The notes below the pieces were generated by a model that did not search any database, had not been told where the DNA came from, and saw nothing but the letters and a program-made list of their open reading frames with translations. The position numbers were made by a program, and so were the translations under genes. From positions 1-36,387 of the forward strand of contig CAJOGF010000007.1 in NCBI GenBank assembly GCA_905233995.1: 36,387 nucleotides of DNA, read 5' to 3'. The DNA comes from an uncultured Bacteroidales bacterium. Its GTDB lineage: Bacteria; Bacteroidota; Bacteroidia; Bacteroidales; UBA3824. Positions 16,130-24,155 of this stretch are shown piece after piece. How positions within the stretch are numbered: the first letter of the stretch is position 1; every line of letters starts with the position of its first letter.

Positions 16130-17890
16130 ATGGAAAATTTTATAGTATCGGCACGAAAATACAGACCGTCAACTTTTGACACAGTTGTAGGACAAGCAAA
16201 TATAACGGCGACTTTAAAAAACGCCATAAAAAACAATCAGTTGGCTCAGGCATATCTTTTTTGCGGACCAAGAGGCGTTGGGAAAACCACTTGCGCCAGA
16301 ATTTTCGCAAAAACAATCAACTGCATGAATTTGACTGACGACCTTGAGGCTTGCAACGAATGTGAATCTTGCAAGGCATTCAACGAAAATCGTTCTTACA
16401 ATATTCACGAACTTGATGCCGCAAGTAATAACTCCGTTGACGATATAAGACAACTTATTGATAAAGTGAGGATTCCACCTCAAATCGGAAAATATAGTAT
16501 TTATATCGTTGACGAGGTTCACATGCTTTCGACGGCTGCTTTCAACGCTTTTTTGAAAACACTTGAAGAGCCACCGTCTCATGCAAAATTTATACTCGCC
16601 ACAACCGAAAAGCATAAAATTCTGCCGACCATTCTTTCTCGCTGTCAGATTTTCGACTTCAATAGAATGAAAGTTGAAAACATAGTAGGACACCTTCAAA
16701 ACTTGGCTCAAAAAGAAGGCATTGAAGCCGACCCTAACGGTCTGAATGTCATAGCACAAAAAGCCGATGGAGGTATGAGAGACGCTCTATCGTTTTTCGA
16801 TCAAATTGTAAGTTTTTCAGGCAAAAAATTTACATATCAAGACGTTATAAACAACCTAAACGTTCTTGACTATGAATATTATTTTAAATTAGTAGATTAT
16901 TTTCAAAATTCTGACGTTGTAAATTCGCTGCTTGCTTTCAACGAAATATTAAGCAAAGGTTTTGACGCTCACCATTTTGTAACTGGTCTTTCGCAACATT
17001 TAAGAGACATTATGGTTTCAAAAGATGCCTCAACATTGCAACTTTTGGAAGTCGGTGCCGACATAAAAGAAAGGTACAAAAAACAGGCTCAAGAGGTTAG
17101 TATTCCGTTTTTGTACACGGCTCTTAACATCACAAACCGTTGCGACCTAAATTATCGCGACAGCAAAAACAAACGTCTTTTAGTGGAATTGATGTTAATG
17201 CAACTTTGCAATATTTCATCACAAAAACTCTCAATACAGCCTTCGGTTGAACAAACAACACCTACTACAACTATTCAACCGCAAGCACAAACACAAGCAC
17301 AGCCGCAAATTCAACCGCAAACACAAACTCAACCACAACAGCAAACTACTCATCATATTCAGGTTCAGCCGACAACAACAACCACTACTTCGCAGCCTCA
17401 ACAAGCACCCGTTGCAAATGTCAGCATAAAGGATTTGATGAAAATACAAAAAATTCAGGCTCAAAAGCAACAAGAAGCCTTGAATGCTCAAAAAGCACAA
17501 GACACTCAAGTCGTCAACAATGAATGTCAAGACTTTACACAAGAACAAGTAGCACAATTATGGACAAAATTGGCAGCAATTTATCAAAACAAAAAGCCAA
17601 GACTTCACGCAATTTTTGCAAATTCAGTCCCGACAATAAAAGAAAACTACGTTCTTGAAATGACACTTCAAAATTCGCTTCAAAACGATGCAATCAACGA
17701 AGTTAGAGACGGATTTCTGAAATATATCAGACAACAATTGCACAACTCTAAAATTCAAGTAATTACCCGTGTTGACGAGACTGTGTCAAAAAACGTTATA
17801 TATACTGACACCGACAAATTCAACTTCTTGAACAATCAAAACAACAATCTCGAAGTTTTGACAAAAGAATTAAATCTCGACTTTATGTAG
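16130..17890 (+). CDS. dnaX: DNA polymerase III subunit gamma/tau
   Basis: This 586-residue clamp-loader ATPase organises the replicative polymerase. The AAA+ module has Walker A GPRGVGKTT (46-54), the zinc site Cys65/Cys75/Cys78/Cys81 (CNECESC), Walker B YIVDEVHML and sensor/arginine-finger LSRCQIFDF. Domain III ends near 365. Residues about 369-427 form a Gln/Thr/Pro-rich linker, and the last 110 residues form the tau-type C-terminal domain. I see no A-AAA-AAG slippery site of the kind that makes gamma in E. coli. recF starts 3 bp after the stop, so the two are co-transcribed. Confidence 0.95.
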   Translation: MENFIVSARKYRPSTFDTVVGQANITATLKNAIKNNQLAQAYLFCGPRGVGKTTCARIFAKTINCMNLTDDLEACNECESCKAFNENRSYNIHELDAASNNSVDDIRQLIDKVRIPPQIGKYSIYIVDEVHMLSTAAFNAFLKTLEEPPSHAKFILATTEKHKILPTILSRCQIFDFNRMKVENIVGHLQNLAQKEGIEADPNGLNVIAQKADGGMRDALSFFDQIVSFSGKKFTYQDVINNLNVLDYEYYFKLVDYFQNSDVVNSLLAFNEILSKGFDAHHFVTGLSQHLRDIMVSKDASTLQLLEVGADIKERYKKQAQEVSIPFLYTALNITNRCDLNYRDSKNKRLLVELMLMQLCNISSQKLSIQPSVEQTTPTTTIQPQAQTQAQPQIQPQTQTQPQQQTTHHIQVQPTTTTTTSQPQQAPVANVSIKDLMKIQKIQAQKQQEALNAQKAQDTQVVNNECQDFTQEQVAQLWTKLAAIYQNKKPRLHAIFANSVPTIKENYVLEMTLQNSLQNDAINEVRDGFLKYIRQQLHNSKIQVITRVDETVSKNVIYTDTDKFNFLNNQNNNLEVLTKELNLDFM

Positions 17891-17893
17891 AAA

Positions 17894-18988
17894 ATGCAAA
17901 TACAAAAATTAAATATCGTAAACTTTAAAAATCACCTCAATAGAGAGTTTGTTTTCTCAAAAAAAATAAACTGCTTTGTGGGAAAAAACGGTGTCGGCAA
18001 GACAAACATACTTGACACAATGTATTATCTGTCGTTCAGCAAAAGTTTTATAAATACAACTGACAGTCAGAATATTACATTGGGTTCTGACTTTTTTTCG
18101 CTTCGCGGGCTATACATCGAAAACGAAATACAAGAAGAAATTTTGCTTTCTTTTGATAGTCATAAAGGCAAAACAATGAAACGAAACGGCAAAGAATACG
18201 ACAAAATTTCATCTCATATTGGACTTTTGCCTCTTATAATTATTAGCCCGTTAGACATAAAACTATTGTTTGAAGGAAGTGCAGAACGCAGAAAATTTCT
18301 CGATTCAACACTCTCGCAATTTGATTCGTCGCACCTTAGCGCACTTCAAAACTATAACCGCGCACTTTTGCAACGAAACAAAATTTTGAAAACTTTTGCA
18401 GGCAATCCAACTCAAAGCGTCATGCTTGAAATGTGGAATCCGCACCTTATCTCAAACGGCGAAAAATTATTTCAAAACCGAAAAAATTTCGTTGAAAATT
18501 TCACGCCCGAATTTCTAAAATATTACGAAAAAATCGCAGTTTCAAATCTTGAAAAACCACTTTTGAAATATTCGTCGCAACTCGAAAACGAAAAAATGGA
18601 AATCCTTTTGCAAAAAAATTTCCATAGGGACGAAATTCTTCAATACACGAGTTCTGGAGTTCACAAAGACGATTTAATTTTTTCGATTGACGATTTACCG
18701 CTCAAAAACTGCGGTTCGCAAGGTCAACAAAAAACTTTCTTAACCGCTCTAAAATTGGCTCAATATTCGTTTTTGAAAAATTCTGGCAAAAAGCCAATTT
18801 TGCTTCTTGACGATATTTTCGACAAGTTGGACTCTCATCGCGTGTCATCTATCTTAGATTTGATTCAACACGACTCTGGATTTGGTCAAATTTTTATAAC
18901 GCACACAAAAGGCGATGACATTACAAAAATGTTACAAAGTTTTACTGACGATTTTGAAATTTTTGAAATCTCAGACCAAATTTCATAA
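17894..18988 (+). CDS. recF: DNA replication/repair protein RecF
   Basis: This 364-residue SMC-like ATPase loads RecA at single-strand gaps, together with RecO and RecR. It has Walker A GKNGVGKTN (30-38) after the typical start MQIQKLNIVNFKNH. The family block LLFEGSAERRKFLDSTLSQ follows. The ABC-type signature is CGSQGQQKTFLTALKLAQ, and Walker B is PILLLDDIFDKLD. The D-loop and switch His region (IFITHTKGDD) complete the C-terminal lobe. Length is normal. Coupling to dnaX, rather than to dnaN/gyrB as in E. coli, still places it with replication genes. Confidence 0.93.
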   Translation: MQIQKLNIVNFKNHLNREFVFSKKINCFVGKNGVGKTNILDTMYYLSFSKSFINTTDSQNITLGSDFFSLRGLYIENEIQEEILLSFDSHKGKTMKRNGKEYDKISSHIGLLPLIIISPLDIKLLFEGSAERRKFLDSTLSQFDSSHLSALQNYNRALLQRNKILKTFAGNPTQSVMLEMWNPHLISNGEKLFQNRKNFVENFTPEFLKYYEKIAVSNLEKPLLKYSSQLENEKMEILLQKNFHRDEILQYTSSGVHKDDLIFSIDDLPLKNCGSQGQQKTFLTALKLAQYSFLKNSGKKPILLLDDIFDKLDSHRVSSILDLIQHDSGFGQIFITHTKGDDITKMLQSFTDDFEIFEISDQIS

Positions 18989-19014
18989 ACACTTTTTTTA
19001 AAACTTAATAAAGA

Positions 19015-19785
19015 ATGATTTTTTATTTTTCAGGAACAGGAAATTCCAAACACGTTGCCCAAAAATTAGGAACTCTTTTAAACACCAAAACTCAAAACAT
19101 TGCAGATTATTACACCGAGGTTACAAGTTTGAAAAATTTTTCAATCGGTGTTGACCAAGACGATTATTTAGGATTTGTATCGCCCGTTCATTGTTGGGGC
19201 GTGTCAAAAACAATGCTTAGATTCTTGAAAAAAACAAAAATCAATTATCAAGGCAAAAAAGTATTTTGCATTTTTGTCTGCGGCGACAATTGCGGCAAAG
19301 CGTTAGAAATGTTTTCTAAGGCATTGAAACACAAAAGCGGCTTAGAAATTAATTTTTACTGCTCGGTTCAAATGCCTAACAATTATATCGTTATGAAAGG
19401 ATTCGGCACCGATAGCGATGAATTAGCAACCCAAAAACTAAAAACAGCCGAAGAAGAATTGCCCAAAATTGCCGACGCAATTTCAAACAACAAAGTCTAC
19501 AATCATTATGTTATCGGCACTTATCCTTTTTTGAAAGGCAGAATTGTTTATCCTCTTTTTATGAAATTTACTTTAAGCGACAAAAAGTTTTTTGCCGAGA
19601 ACTCTTGCAACGGCTGCGGTTTATGCGAAAAAACTTGTCCAGAAAAGAATATTTCACTAAAAAATAATCGCCCCACATGGCTTGGACATTGTGTAAAATG
19701 TCTTGCATGTATACACAGATGTCCTCAAAAAGCCATTCAATACGGCGATATAACACAAAATATGGGGCGGTATTATTTCCACTAA
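19015..19785 (+). CDS. EFR1-type flavodoxin/ferredoxin fusion protein
   Basis: This 256-residue two-domain electron carrier opens with a flavodoxin-like domain (1-165) starting IFYFSGTGNSKHVA, where SGTGNS is the FMN phosphate loop. The C-terminal bacterial ferredoxin domain holds two [4Fe-4S] clusters: Cys198/201/204/208 (CNGCGLCEKTCP) and Cys226/229/232/236 (CVKCLACIHRCP). It should shuttle low-potential electrons between FMN and iron-sulfur clusters in the cytosol; the partner enzymes are unknown. It lies 26 bp after recF but has no evident functional link. Such proteins suggest an anaerobic or microaerobic life, in keeping with a Bacteroidales host. Confidence 0.85.
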   Translation: MIFYFSGTGNSKHVAQKLGTLLNTKTQNIADYYTEVTSLKNFSIGVDQDDYLGFVSPVHCWGVSKTMLRFLKKTKINYQGKKVFCIFVCGDNCGKALEMFSKALKHKSGLEINFYCSVQMPNNYIVMKGFGTDSDELATQKLKTAEEELPKIADAISNNKVYNHYVIGTYPFLKGRIVYPLFMKFTLSDKKFFAENSCNGCGLCEKTCPEKNISLKNNRPTWLGHCVKCLACIHRCPQKAIQYGDITQNMGRYYFH

Positions 19786-19794
19786 ATCAATGCT

Positions 19795-20733
19795 TTATTT
19801 TTGATAATACACTCTCAAAGTAACCGTAGCATCAGCAGAATTTGAATTTGCTTTATTGGTCAACTGAAAAACAATATATTTTCCATCGCTTAACTCGCAT
19901 TTGTAAAGAGTTCCGCGTTTCAAATCGTGATAAGCATATCCCAAATCTTGGTCGCCTAACTGAATTTTTGTTTGCGACCAACCGTCCTCTGAACCAATCA
20001 TTTCAGCGGTTACTTTTATACTGTTGTTGATAAGTGTGGTATGCACATAACCAATTTTTGTCTCTTTGAACGACAACGCACCTTCTTCGTATGGAGGTAA
20101 AGAAGGATTCAAATCTTCAAAATATCCGCTAAGATAACTTACTGCATTAGGACTTATCAAAGACACGCCAGATATACCAACCGAAGTATAAAAAGGACGT
20201 CTTTCGTTGATAAGAACTAAATCATACATATGCGTAGAATATTCAGTATAACGATATGCACATTGATTTTTAACGTCAAGAAGGCACGGATTAGATGGAT
20301 TAGCAGAAAGTTCTATATCGAAAGAATCAATTTTGGGATATTCAAACTTATATTTCAAAGTTCGATTAGCATAAATTGTATCATGTTCGGTAAACGCCAT
20401 AAAAGTCAGTTTATAGGTAGAATCGGTGGATTCTATAACATGACCCTTTGTATGCGAAAAATTTACATTCAATTCTGCATTATGAGTATAATTAGCAAAA
20501 AAAGAATCAATCTGCCAACGAGGTGGATTACAATACATTTTGAAACCGTACAAATCCTCTTGACATTCTAATTTTACGTTTATAGAAGCAGTTAAAATTT
20601 CACTAAAATAAATAGTATCCTGCTCAGAATATCCTACTGTCATAACAGGCTTTGAAAACTCTTCTACTGGCTTTAGACAACCATAACCAATTGAAACTAA
20701 AGCACATAACAATATAATAACATTTTTCTTCAT
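19795..20733 (-). CDS. hypothetical lipoprotein
   Basis: This 312-residue exported protein has the leader MKKNVIILLCALVSIGYGC, giving a lipid-anchored Cys19, although the lipobox is loose. The mature part is rich in beta-strand patterns and aromatic residues. It contains evenly spaced segments with DTIYFSEIL, STYKLTFMAF and DTIYANRTLKYKF, which suggest one or two immunoglobulin-like sandwiches. I recognise no family. It may be a surface or periplasmic lipoprotein. A two-part promoter at 20763-20795 drives it alone. Its 3' end meets the ferredoxin gene 9 bp away, convergent. Confidence 0.65.
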   Translation of the reverse strand: MKKNVIILLCALVSIGYGCLKPVEEFSKPVMTVGYSEQDTIYFSEILTASINVKLECQEDLYGFKMYCNPPRWQIDSFFANYTHNAELNVNFSHTKGHVIESTDSTYKLTFMAFTEHDTIYANRTLKYKFEYPKIDSFDIELSANPSNPCLLDVKNQCAYRYTEYSTHMYDLVLINERRPFYTSVGISGVSLISPNAVSYLSGYFEDLNPSLPPYEEGALSFKETKIGYVHTTLINNSIKVTAEMIGSEDGWSQTKIQLGDQDLGYAYHDLKRGTLYKCELSDGKYIVFQLTNKANSNSADATVTLRVYYQK

Positions 20734-20762
20734 AGTCCAATAAGTATTTTACTTAAAACGTC

Positions 20763-20795
20763 CAAAAGTATGAATTTTTTAATTAAAACGTCAAA
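20763..20795 (-). promoter_or_regulatory. promoter of the hypothetical lipoprotein gene
   Basis: On the minus strand, TTTG (20795-20792) is 21 bp from TACTTTTG (20770-20763), a clear -33/-7 pair 30 bp upstream of the ATG. Confidence 0.65.
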
Positions 20796-20835
20796 AAATT
20801 AGCATTTATTTAGTTTTTTATCGAAAAAAACTTGT

Positions 20836-20843
20836 TAATTTTG
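20836..20843 (+). promoter_or_regulatory. -7 promoter element of the LuxR-type regulator
   Basis: TAATTTTG matches TAnnTTTG, 24 bp before the ATG at 20868. It is divergent from the lipoprotein promoter about 40 bp away. Confidence 0.5.
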
Positions 20844-20867
20844 CACTGCAAGCAATAAATAAAAAAA

Positions 20868-21533
20868 ATGATTTACACAGGTATTTTTTTCAAGCATAAA
20901 CTTCCGCTTCAATGTCTTGAATATTATCTATCTTCCACTGACGACATCAAAAACGTAATTTCAGTTACCGACAAGGACGTTTTGATTGAAAAAATGCAAG
21001 GAAGGATAATAAACGTTTTGATAATAAACTTTTATGAAATCACGCACAACGACCTTGACATAATAATTGCCTTACGAATGAAATTTCCCAAAACGGCAAT
21101 TTTAATTGTAGCGGGTTCGCAGCGAGAGGATATTATCACCAAAACGATTAAAGCGGGTGCAAAAGGGTTTCTAACGATTGACAGCGAAGCCTCAGAACTT
21201 ATTCAAGCCATTTACACTATACGTGGCGGACATGATTATTATAGTGAGTCGATAACTCAAATACTTCTTCAAAAGTATATTAACACGATGAATCCGGATT
21301 CGAGTTCCGAAAACGATGAGTACGATGATGATTCGTCAGCCTTATCGTCAAGACAGATAGAAATCTTAAAACTTTGGGGCGATGGACTTACCAATCAAGA
21401 GATTGCGGATAAATTATTTATTTCTGTCAGAACCGTAGAAACGCATAAAAACCACATAATGCAAAAACTTAATCTCAAATCAAGCGTTGATTTGATGAAG
21501 TTCGCTATCAGAAACAATATTATTCAGATATAA
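20868..21533 (+). CDS. LuxR/NarL-type regulator with degenerate receiver domain
   Basis: This 221-residue protein has the layout of a NarL-family response regulator. The receiver-like domain is about 1-125, followed by an acidic linker (142-158) and a C-terminal LuxR helix-turn-helix (159-221: LSSRQIEILKLWGDGLTNQE, then ISVRTVETHKNHIMQKL). The DNA-binding half is canonical. The receiver keeps its hydrophobic framework and the GAKGFL turn. However, the acidic pair is Phe8-Lys9, the phospho-Asp position is Asn54 (VLIINF), and the conserved Lys is Ile104. It therefore should not be phosphorylated in the usual way. No histidine kinase is nearby. It may act constitutively, by dimerisation or by ligand; targets are unknown. 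Confidence 0.85.
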   Translation: MIYTGIFFKHKLPLQCLEYYLSSTDDIKNVISVTDKDVLIEKMQGRIINVLIINFYEITHNDLDIIIALRMKFPKTAILIVAGSQREDIITKTIKAGAKGFLTIDSEASELIQAIYTIRGGHDYYSESITQILLQKYINTMNPDSSSENDEYDDDSSALSSRQIEILKLWGDGLTNQEIADKLFISVRTVETHKNHIMQKLNLKSSVDLMKFAIRNNIIQI

Positions 21534-21540
21534 AGACATA

Positions 21541-21577
21541 AAAAAATCGGGATTTTTTAGTCCCGATTTTTTTTTTT
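21541..21577. terminator. bidirectional intrinsic terminator
   Basis: The 8-bp inverted repeat AATCGGGA (21545-21552) / TCCCGATT (21561-21568) has an 8-nt loop. It is followed by about 11 T on the plus strand and has A residues before it for the minus strand. It separates the convergent LuxR-type and outer-membrane genes. Confidence 0.85.
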
Positions 21578-21595
21578 AAATTTTATTTTTTCATC

Positions 21596-22216
21596 TTAGA
21601 AGTTAACACCGAAATCGACTGAAAATACGCCGTTACGCATTTTGTAATCGTCATCTTTTGACATATTAACAAGTCCAAGGCCATATTGAACACCCAAGTA
21701 ACATACACTAAATTCAATTCCTGCACCAATATTCAAACCACAATCAAATGCTTTGAGATTATTTCCACTTTGTTTGAAATTCTTAACTTTTGTATCTTTA
21801 TCAACTTTTCCATCAATCTTGTCTTTTGATTTTCCACAAATGCCGAAACCGAAATAAGGACCAAGATGACCTCTAACAGTTAAATTGCTATTAATTTCAT
21901 ATTTGTAAACACCATTGATTGGTATTTCCAAATAATTAAGATTGCAAAGATGTTTCGCATTTTTTCCATCAGGCGTTTTATATTCAAGCTTTGAACCTTT
22001 TGGAGAAAAAAAAGCACCTGGTTCAAGATAAATATTGTCAGCGAGAGGAAATGTTCCAACAATACCCGCTTTCAGTCCGAGTTTTGCATCACCCTCATAA
22101 TCACCACCAATATTTGCAACGTTCATGCCGACCCGTACACCGACTGTGAAATCTTGAGCCTTTGACAAATTTGCCGCACAAAACAATACGGCAACAATTA
22201 ATAAAATCTTTTTCAT
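21596..22216 (-). CDS. PorT-like outer-membrane beta-barrel protein
   Basis: This 206-residue protein has a cleavable signal peptide (MKKILLIVAVLFCAANLSKA, then Q). The remainder shows alternating strands typical of an eight-stranded barrel of the OMP_b-brl_2/PorT-like type. It opens with FTVGVRVGMNVANIGGD and has LGLKAGIVGTF, LYLEP-type turns, NYLEIPINGVYKY and LGPYFGFGICG. It ends in VFSVDFGVNF with the terminal Phe needed for barrel assembly. Function is unknown; many such proteins are structural or adhesin-like. It lies 37 bp after yidC on the same strand with no clear promoter between, so read-through from yidC is possible. Confidence 0.8.
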   Translation of the reverse strand: MKKILLIVAVLFCAANLSKAQDFTVGVRVGMNVANIGGDYEGDAKLGLKAGIVGTFPLADNIYLEPGAFFSPKGSKLEYKTPDGKNAKHLCNLNYLEIPINGVYKYEINSNLTVRGHLGPYFGFGICGKSKDKIDGKVDKDTKVKNFKQSGNNLKAFDCGLNIGAGIEFSVCYLGVQYGLGLVNMSKDDDYKMRNGVFSVDFGVNF

Positions 22217-22253
22217 GTTCTTATTGATTTAAATTGTAAAATTCACTGAAAAA

Positions 22254-24155
22254 TTATCTACGCTTATTTTGTTGTTTTTTCATGGCTTCCATTTGTTTGC
22301 GCTGAGCCTCCTCAAGACGTGCCATAAAACCTGATTTCTTTTTTCCGGCATTTTTAGCCGCTTTTGAATTTAATTTCTCCAAAATAGCGTTTTCATCAAT
22401 AGTTCTACGAATTACATACATTTGGATTATCGTTATAATATTCGATAAGAAATAATAATAACTCAAACCCGAAGAATAATCGTTGAACCAAAATACCATC
22501 ATTACCGGCATAAAATACATCATCATTTTCATTCCGGGCATTTGCTGACTGCCTGTATCCATTTGTGAAGAATTAATCTTTGTGGAAACAATCATAGCTG
22601 CCGCCATCAAAAGAGTGAAAAGACTCACATGATCTCCATACCATGGAATACTAAACGGTAAATCCAAAATAGAATCATACGATGATAAATCCGTAGCCCA
22701 AAGAAAACTTTGCTGTCTCAACTCTATCGAAGCCGGAAAGAAATTAAACATCGCAATAAGTATTGGCATTTGCAACAACAACGGAAGACAACCACCCATT
22801 GGACTAATTCCAACCTTTCGATACAAATCCATTACAGCCTGTTGTTTCTGCATTGCCTGCTCTTGCTTTGGAAATTTTTTGTTAATTTCATCAATCTGAG
22901 GTTTCAAAACCCTCATCGAAGCAGTAGATTTGTAAGACTTGTAAGTTAACGGGAAAATCACCAATTTGATTATAATGGTCATAATCAAAATGATAATACC
23001 GTAATTTGAAATAAACGAACCCAACCAATTGAAAAGCGGAATAATCGCTATTCTATTAATCCAACCAAAAATACCCCAACCAAGCGGTACAAGTTCTTGA
23101 AGACCAAGGTCATCTTGAGAAACCTCACCTCTTTGGTACACAACGTCTTTCAAGATTTTAAACTTGTTAGGACCAAAATAAAAAGCCATAGACTTTACAG
23201 TGTCAGAAACCGAAAAACCAACACGAGAGGTCAAAAACTTGAAATTATTGTTTGTATTAACGTTTCTAAACGAGACTTCTGCATTATAAAAGTTTGTTTC
23301 AGCCAACAAAACTGACGAAAAAAACTCACCTTTATAAGCAATCCATTTTGTAAAACCGTTAAGATTCTTTTTGTCGTCATCTGAGGTAAGAGACAGATAT
23401 TCAGAACCTTCGTCTTCGTATTTATAATAAAGTCCCGAATGTTGAGACTCCCATTTGTTGCCCCTTTCCAAAACTGGCAACGCCTGATTCCAAGTAAAAT
23501 CAATATACGAGGAAGTTTTGTTGATGACATTGCCCAAATTATGAAACGAAATTTCAAAATTCATAAGATAACTATCATTTGGAAGTTTGTATCTAAATTC
23601 CAAATAACAATTGTTATCAACTTCAGCCCTGAAAGAGAGAGCATTAGAGTCGGTTTGATAAGGCTTAAAAAACAACTTCTTGGTAGAAATAGCCTGCGAG
23701 CCGCTGAAAAAATCAATATTCATCTCATTCAAAGCGTCCGGTTTTACAACCATGAGTTCTTCGCCCGAATAAGTTTTATAATCGAAAATTTCAACGCTTG
23801 AAATTGCCGCACCTTTGGTTTTGAAAGTAACTTTAATTTTGTTGTTTTCCAGCACAACTTCCTTATTTTCACCAAAAGCGCAATTTGCAAATTTTCCAAA
23901 CTGACGCGCATAATTCTCCCTTACAGCAGAATCTGCCGCTATGTTTTCAGACAAACCTTCTTCTAATTTCAAAACAGAATCCCTAAGACGATTCTGAGAG
24001 GCTTCTTGCTGAATTTTTTCTTGATACGCCGCCATTGCAGAATCTCTTTGACGCTTTTGCGCCTGAAGTTGCTCCGGCGTTGGACGATTATACAACGAGA
24101 AACCTATAAAAACTGCAATGCAAAGAACAATTCCAATAAGTGTATTTTTATCCAT
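22254..24155 (-). CDS. yidC: membrane protein insertase YidC
   Basis: This 633-residue inner-membrane insertase works alone or with SecYEG. A first membrane helix (about 5-21, LIGIVLCIAVFIGFSLYN) is followed by a charged helix and a large periplasmic beta-sandwich domain (about 75-350). The conserved insertase core (about 365-590) includes YGIIILIMTIIIKLVIFPLT and the hydrophilic-groove motif MGGCLPLLLQMPILIAMF. The basic tail, ending KKQQNKRR, resembles ribosome-binding tails of YidC. Its start codon overlaps the DUF349 stop codon by one base (TAATG), so translation is coupled to that gene. Confidence 0.95.
   Translation of the reverse strand: MDKNTLIGIVLCIAVFIGFSLYNRPTPEQLQAQKRQRDSAMAAYQEKIQQEASQNRLRDSVLKLEEGLSENIAADSAVRENYARQFGKFANCAFGENKEVVLENNKIKVTFKTKGAAISSVEIFDYKTYSGEELMVVKPDALNEMNIDFFSGSQAISTKKLFFKPYQTDSNALSFRAEVDNNCYLEFRYKLPNDSYLMNFEISFHNLGNVINKTSSYIDFTWNQALPVLERGNKWESQHSGLYYKYEDEGSEYLSLTSDDDKKNLNGFTKWIAYKGEFFSSVLLAETNFYNAEVSFRNVNTNNNFKFLTSRVGFSVSDTVKSMAFYFGPNKFKILKDVVYQRGEVSQDDLGLQELVPLGWGIFGWINRIAIIPLFNWLGSFISNYGIIILIMTIIIKLVIFPLTYKSYKSTASMRVLKPQIDEINKKFPKQEQAMQKQQAVMDLYRKVGISPMGGCLPLLLQMPILIAMFNFFPASIELRQQSFLWATDLSSYDSILDLPFSIPWYGDHVSLFTLLMAAAMIVSTKINSSQMDTGSQQMPGMKMMMYFMPVMMVFWFNDYSSGLSYYYFLSNIITIIQMYVIRRTIDENAILEKLNSKAAKNAGKKKSGFMARLEEAQRKQMEAMKKQQNKRR

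Noticed and set aside
16214..16759. 181-codon open frame on the minus strand inside dnaX
   Set aside because: It lies opposite the conserved AAA+ domain and shows no motif of its own.
16130..17890. Programmed frameshift in dnaX making a gamma form
   Set aside because: No A-AAA-AAG type slippery heptamer with a following hairpin is visible; one full-length frame explains the gene.
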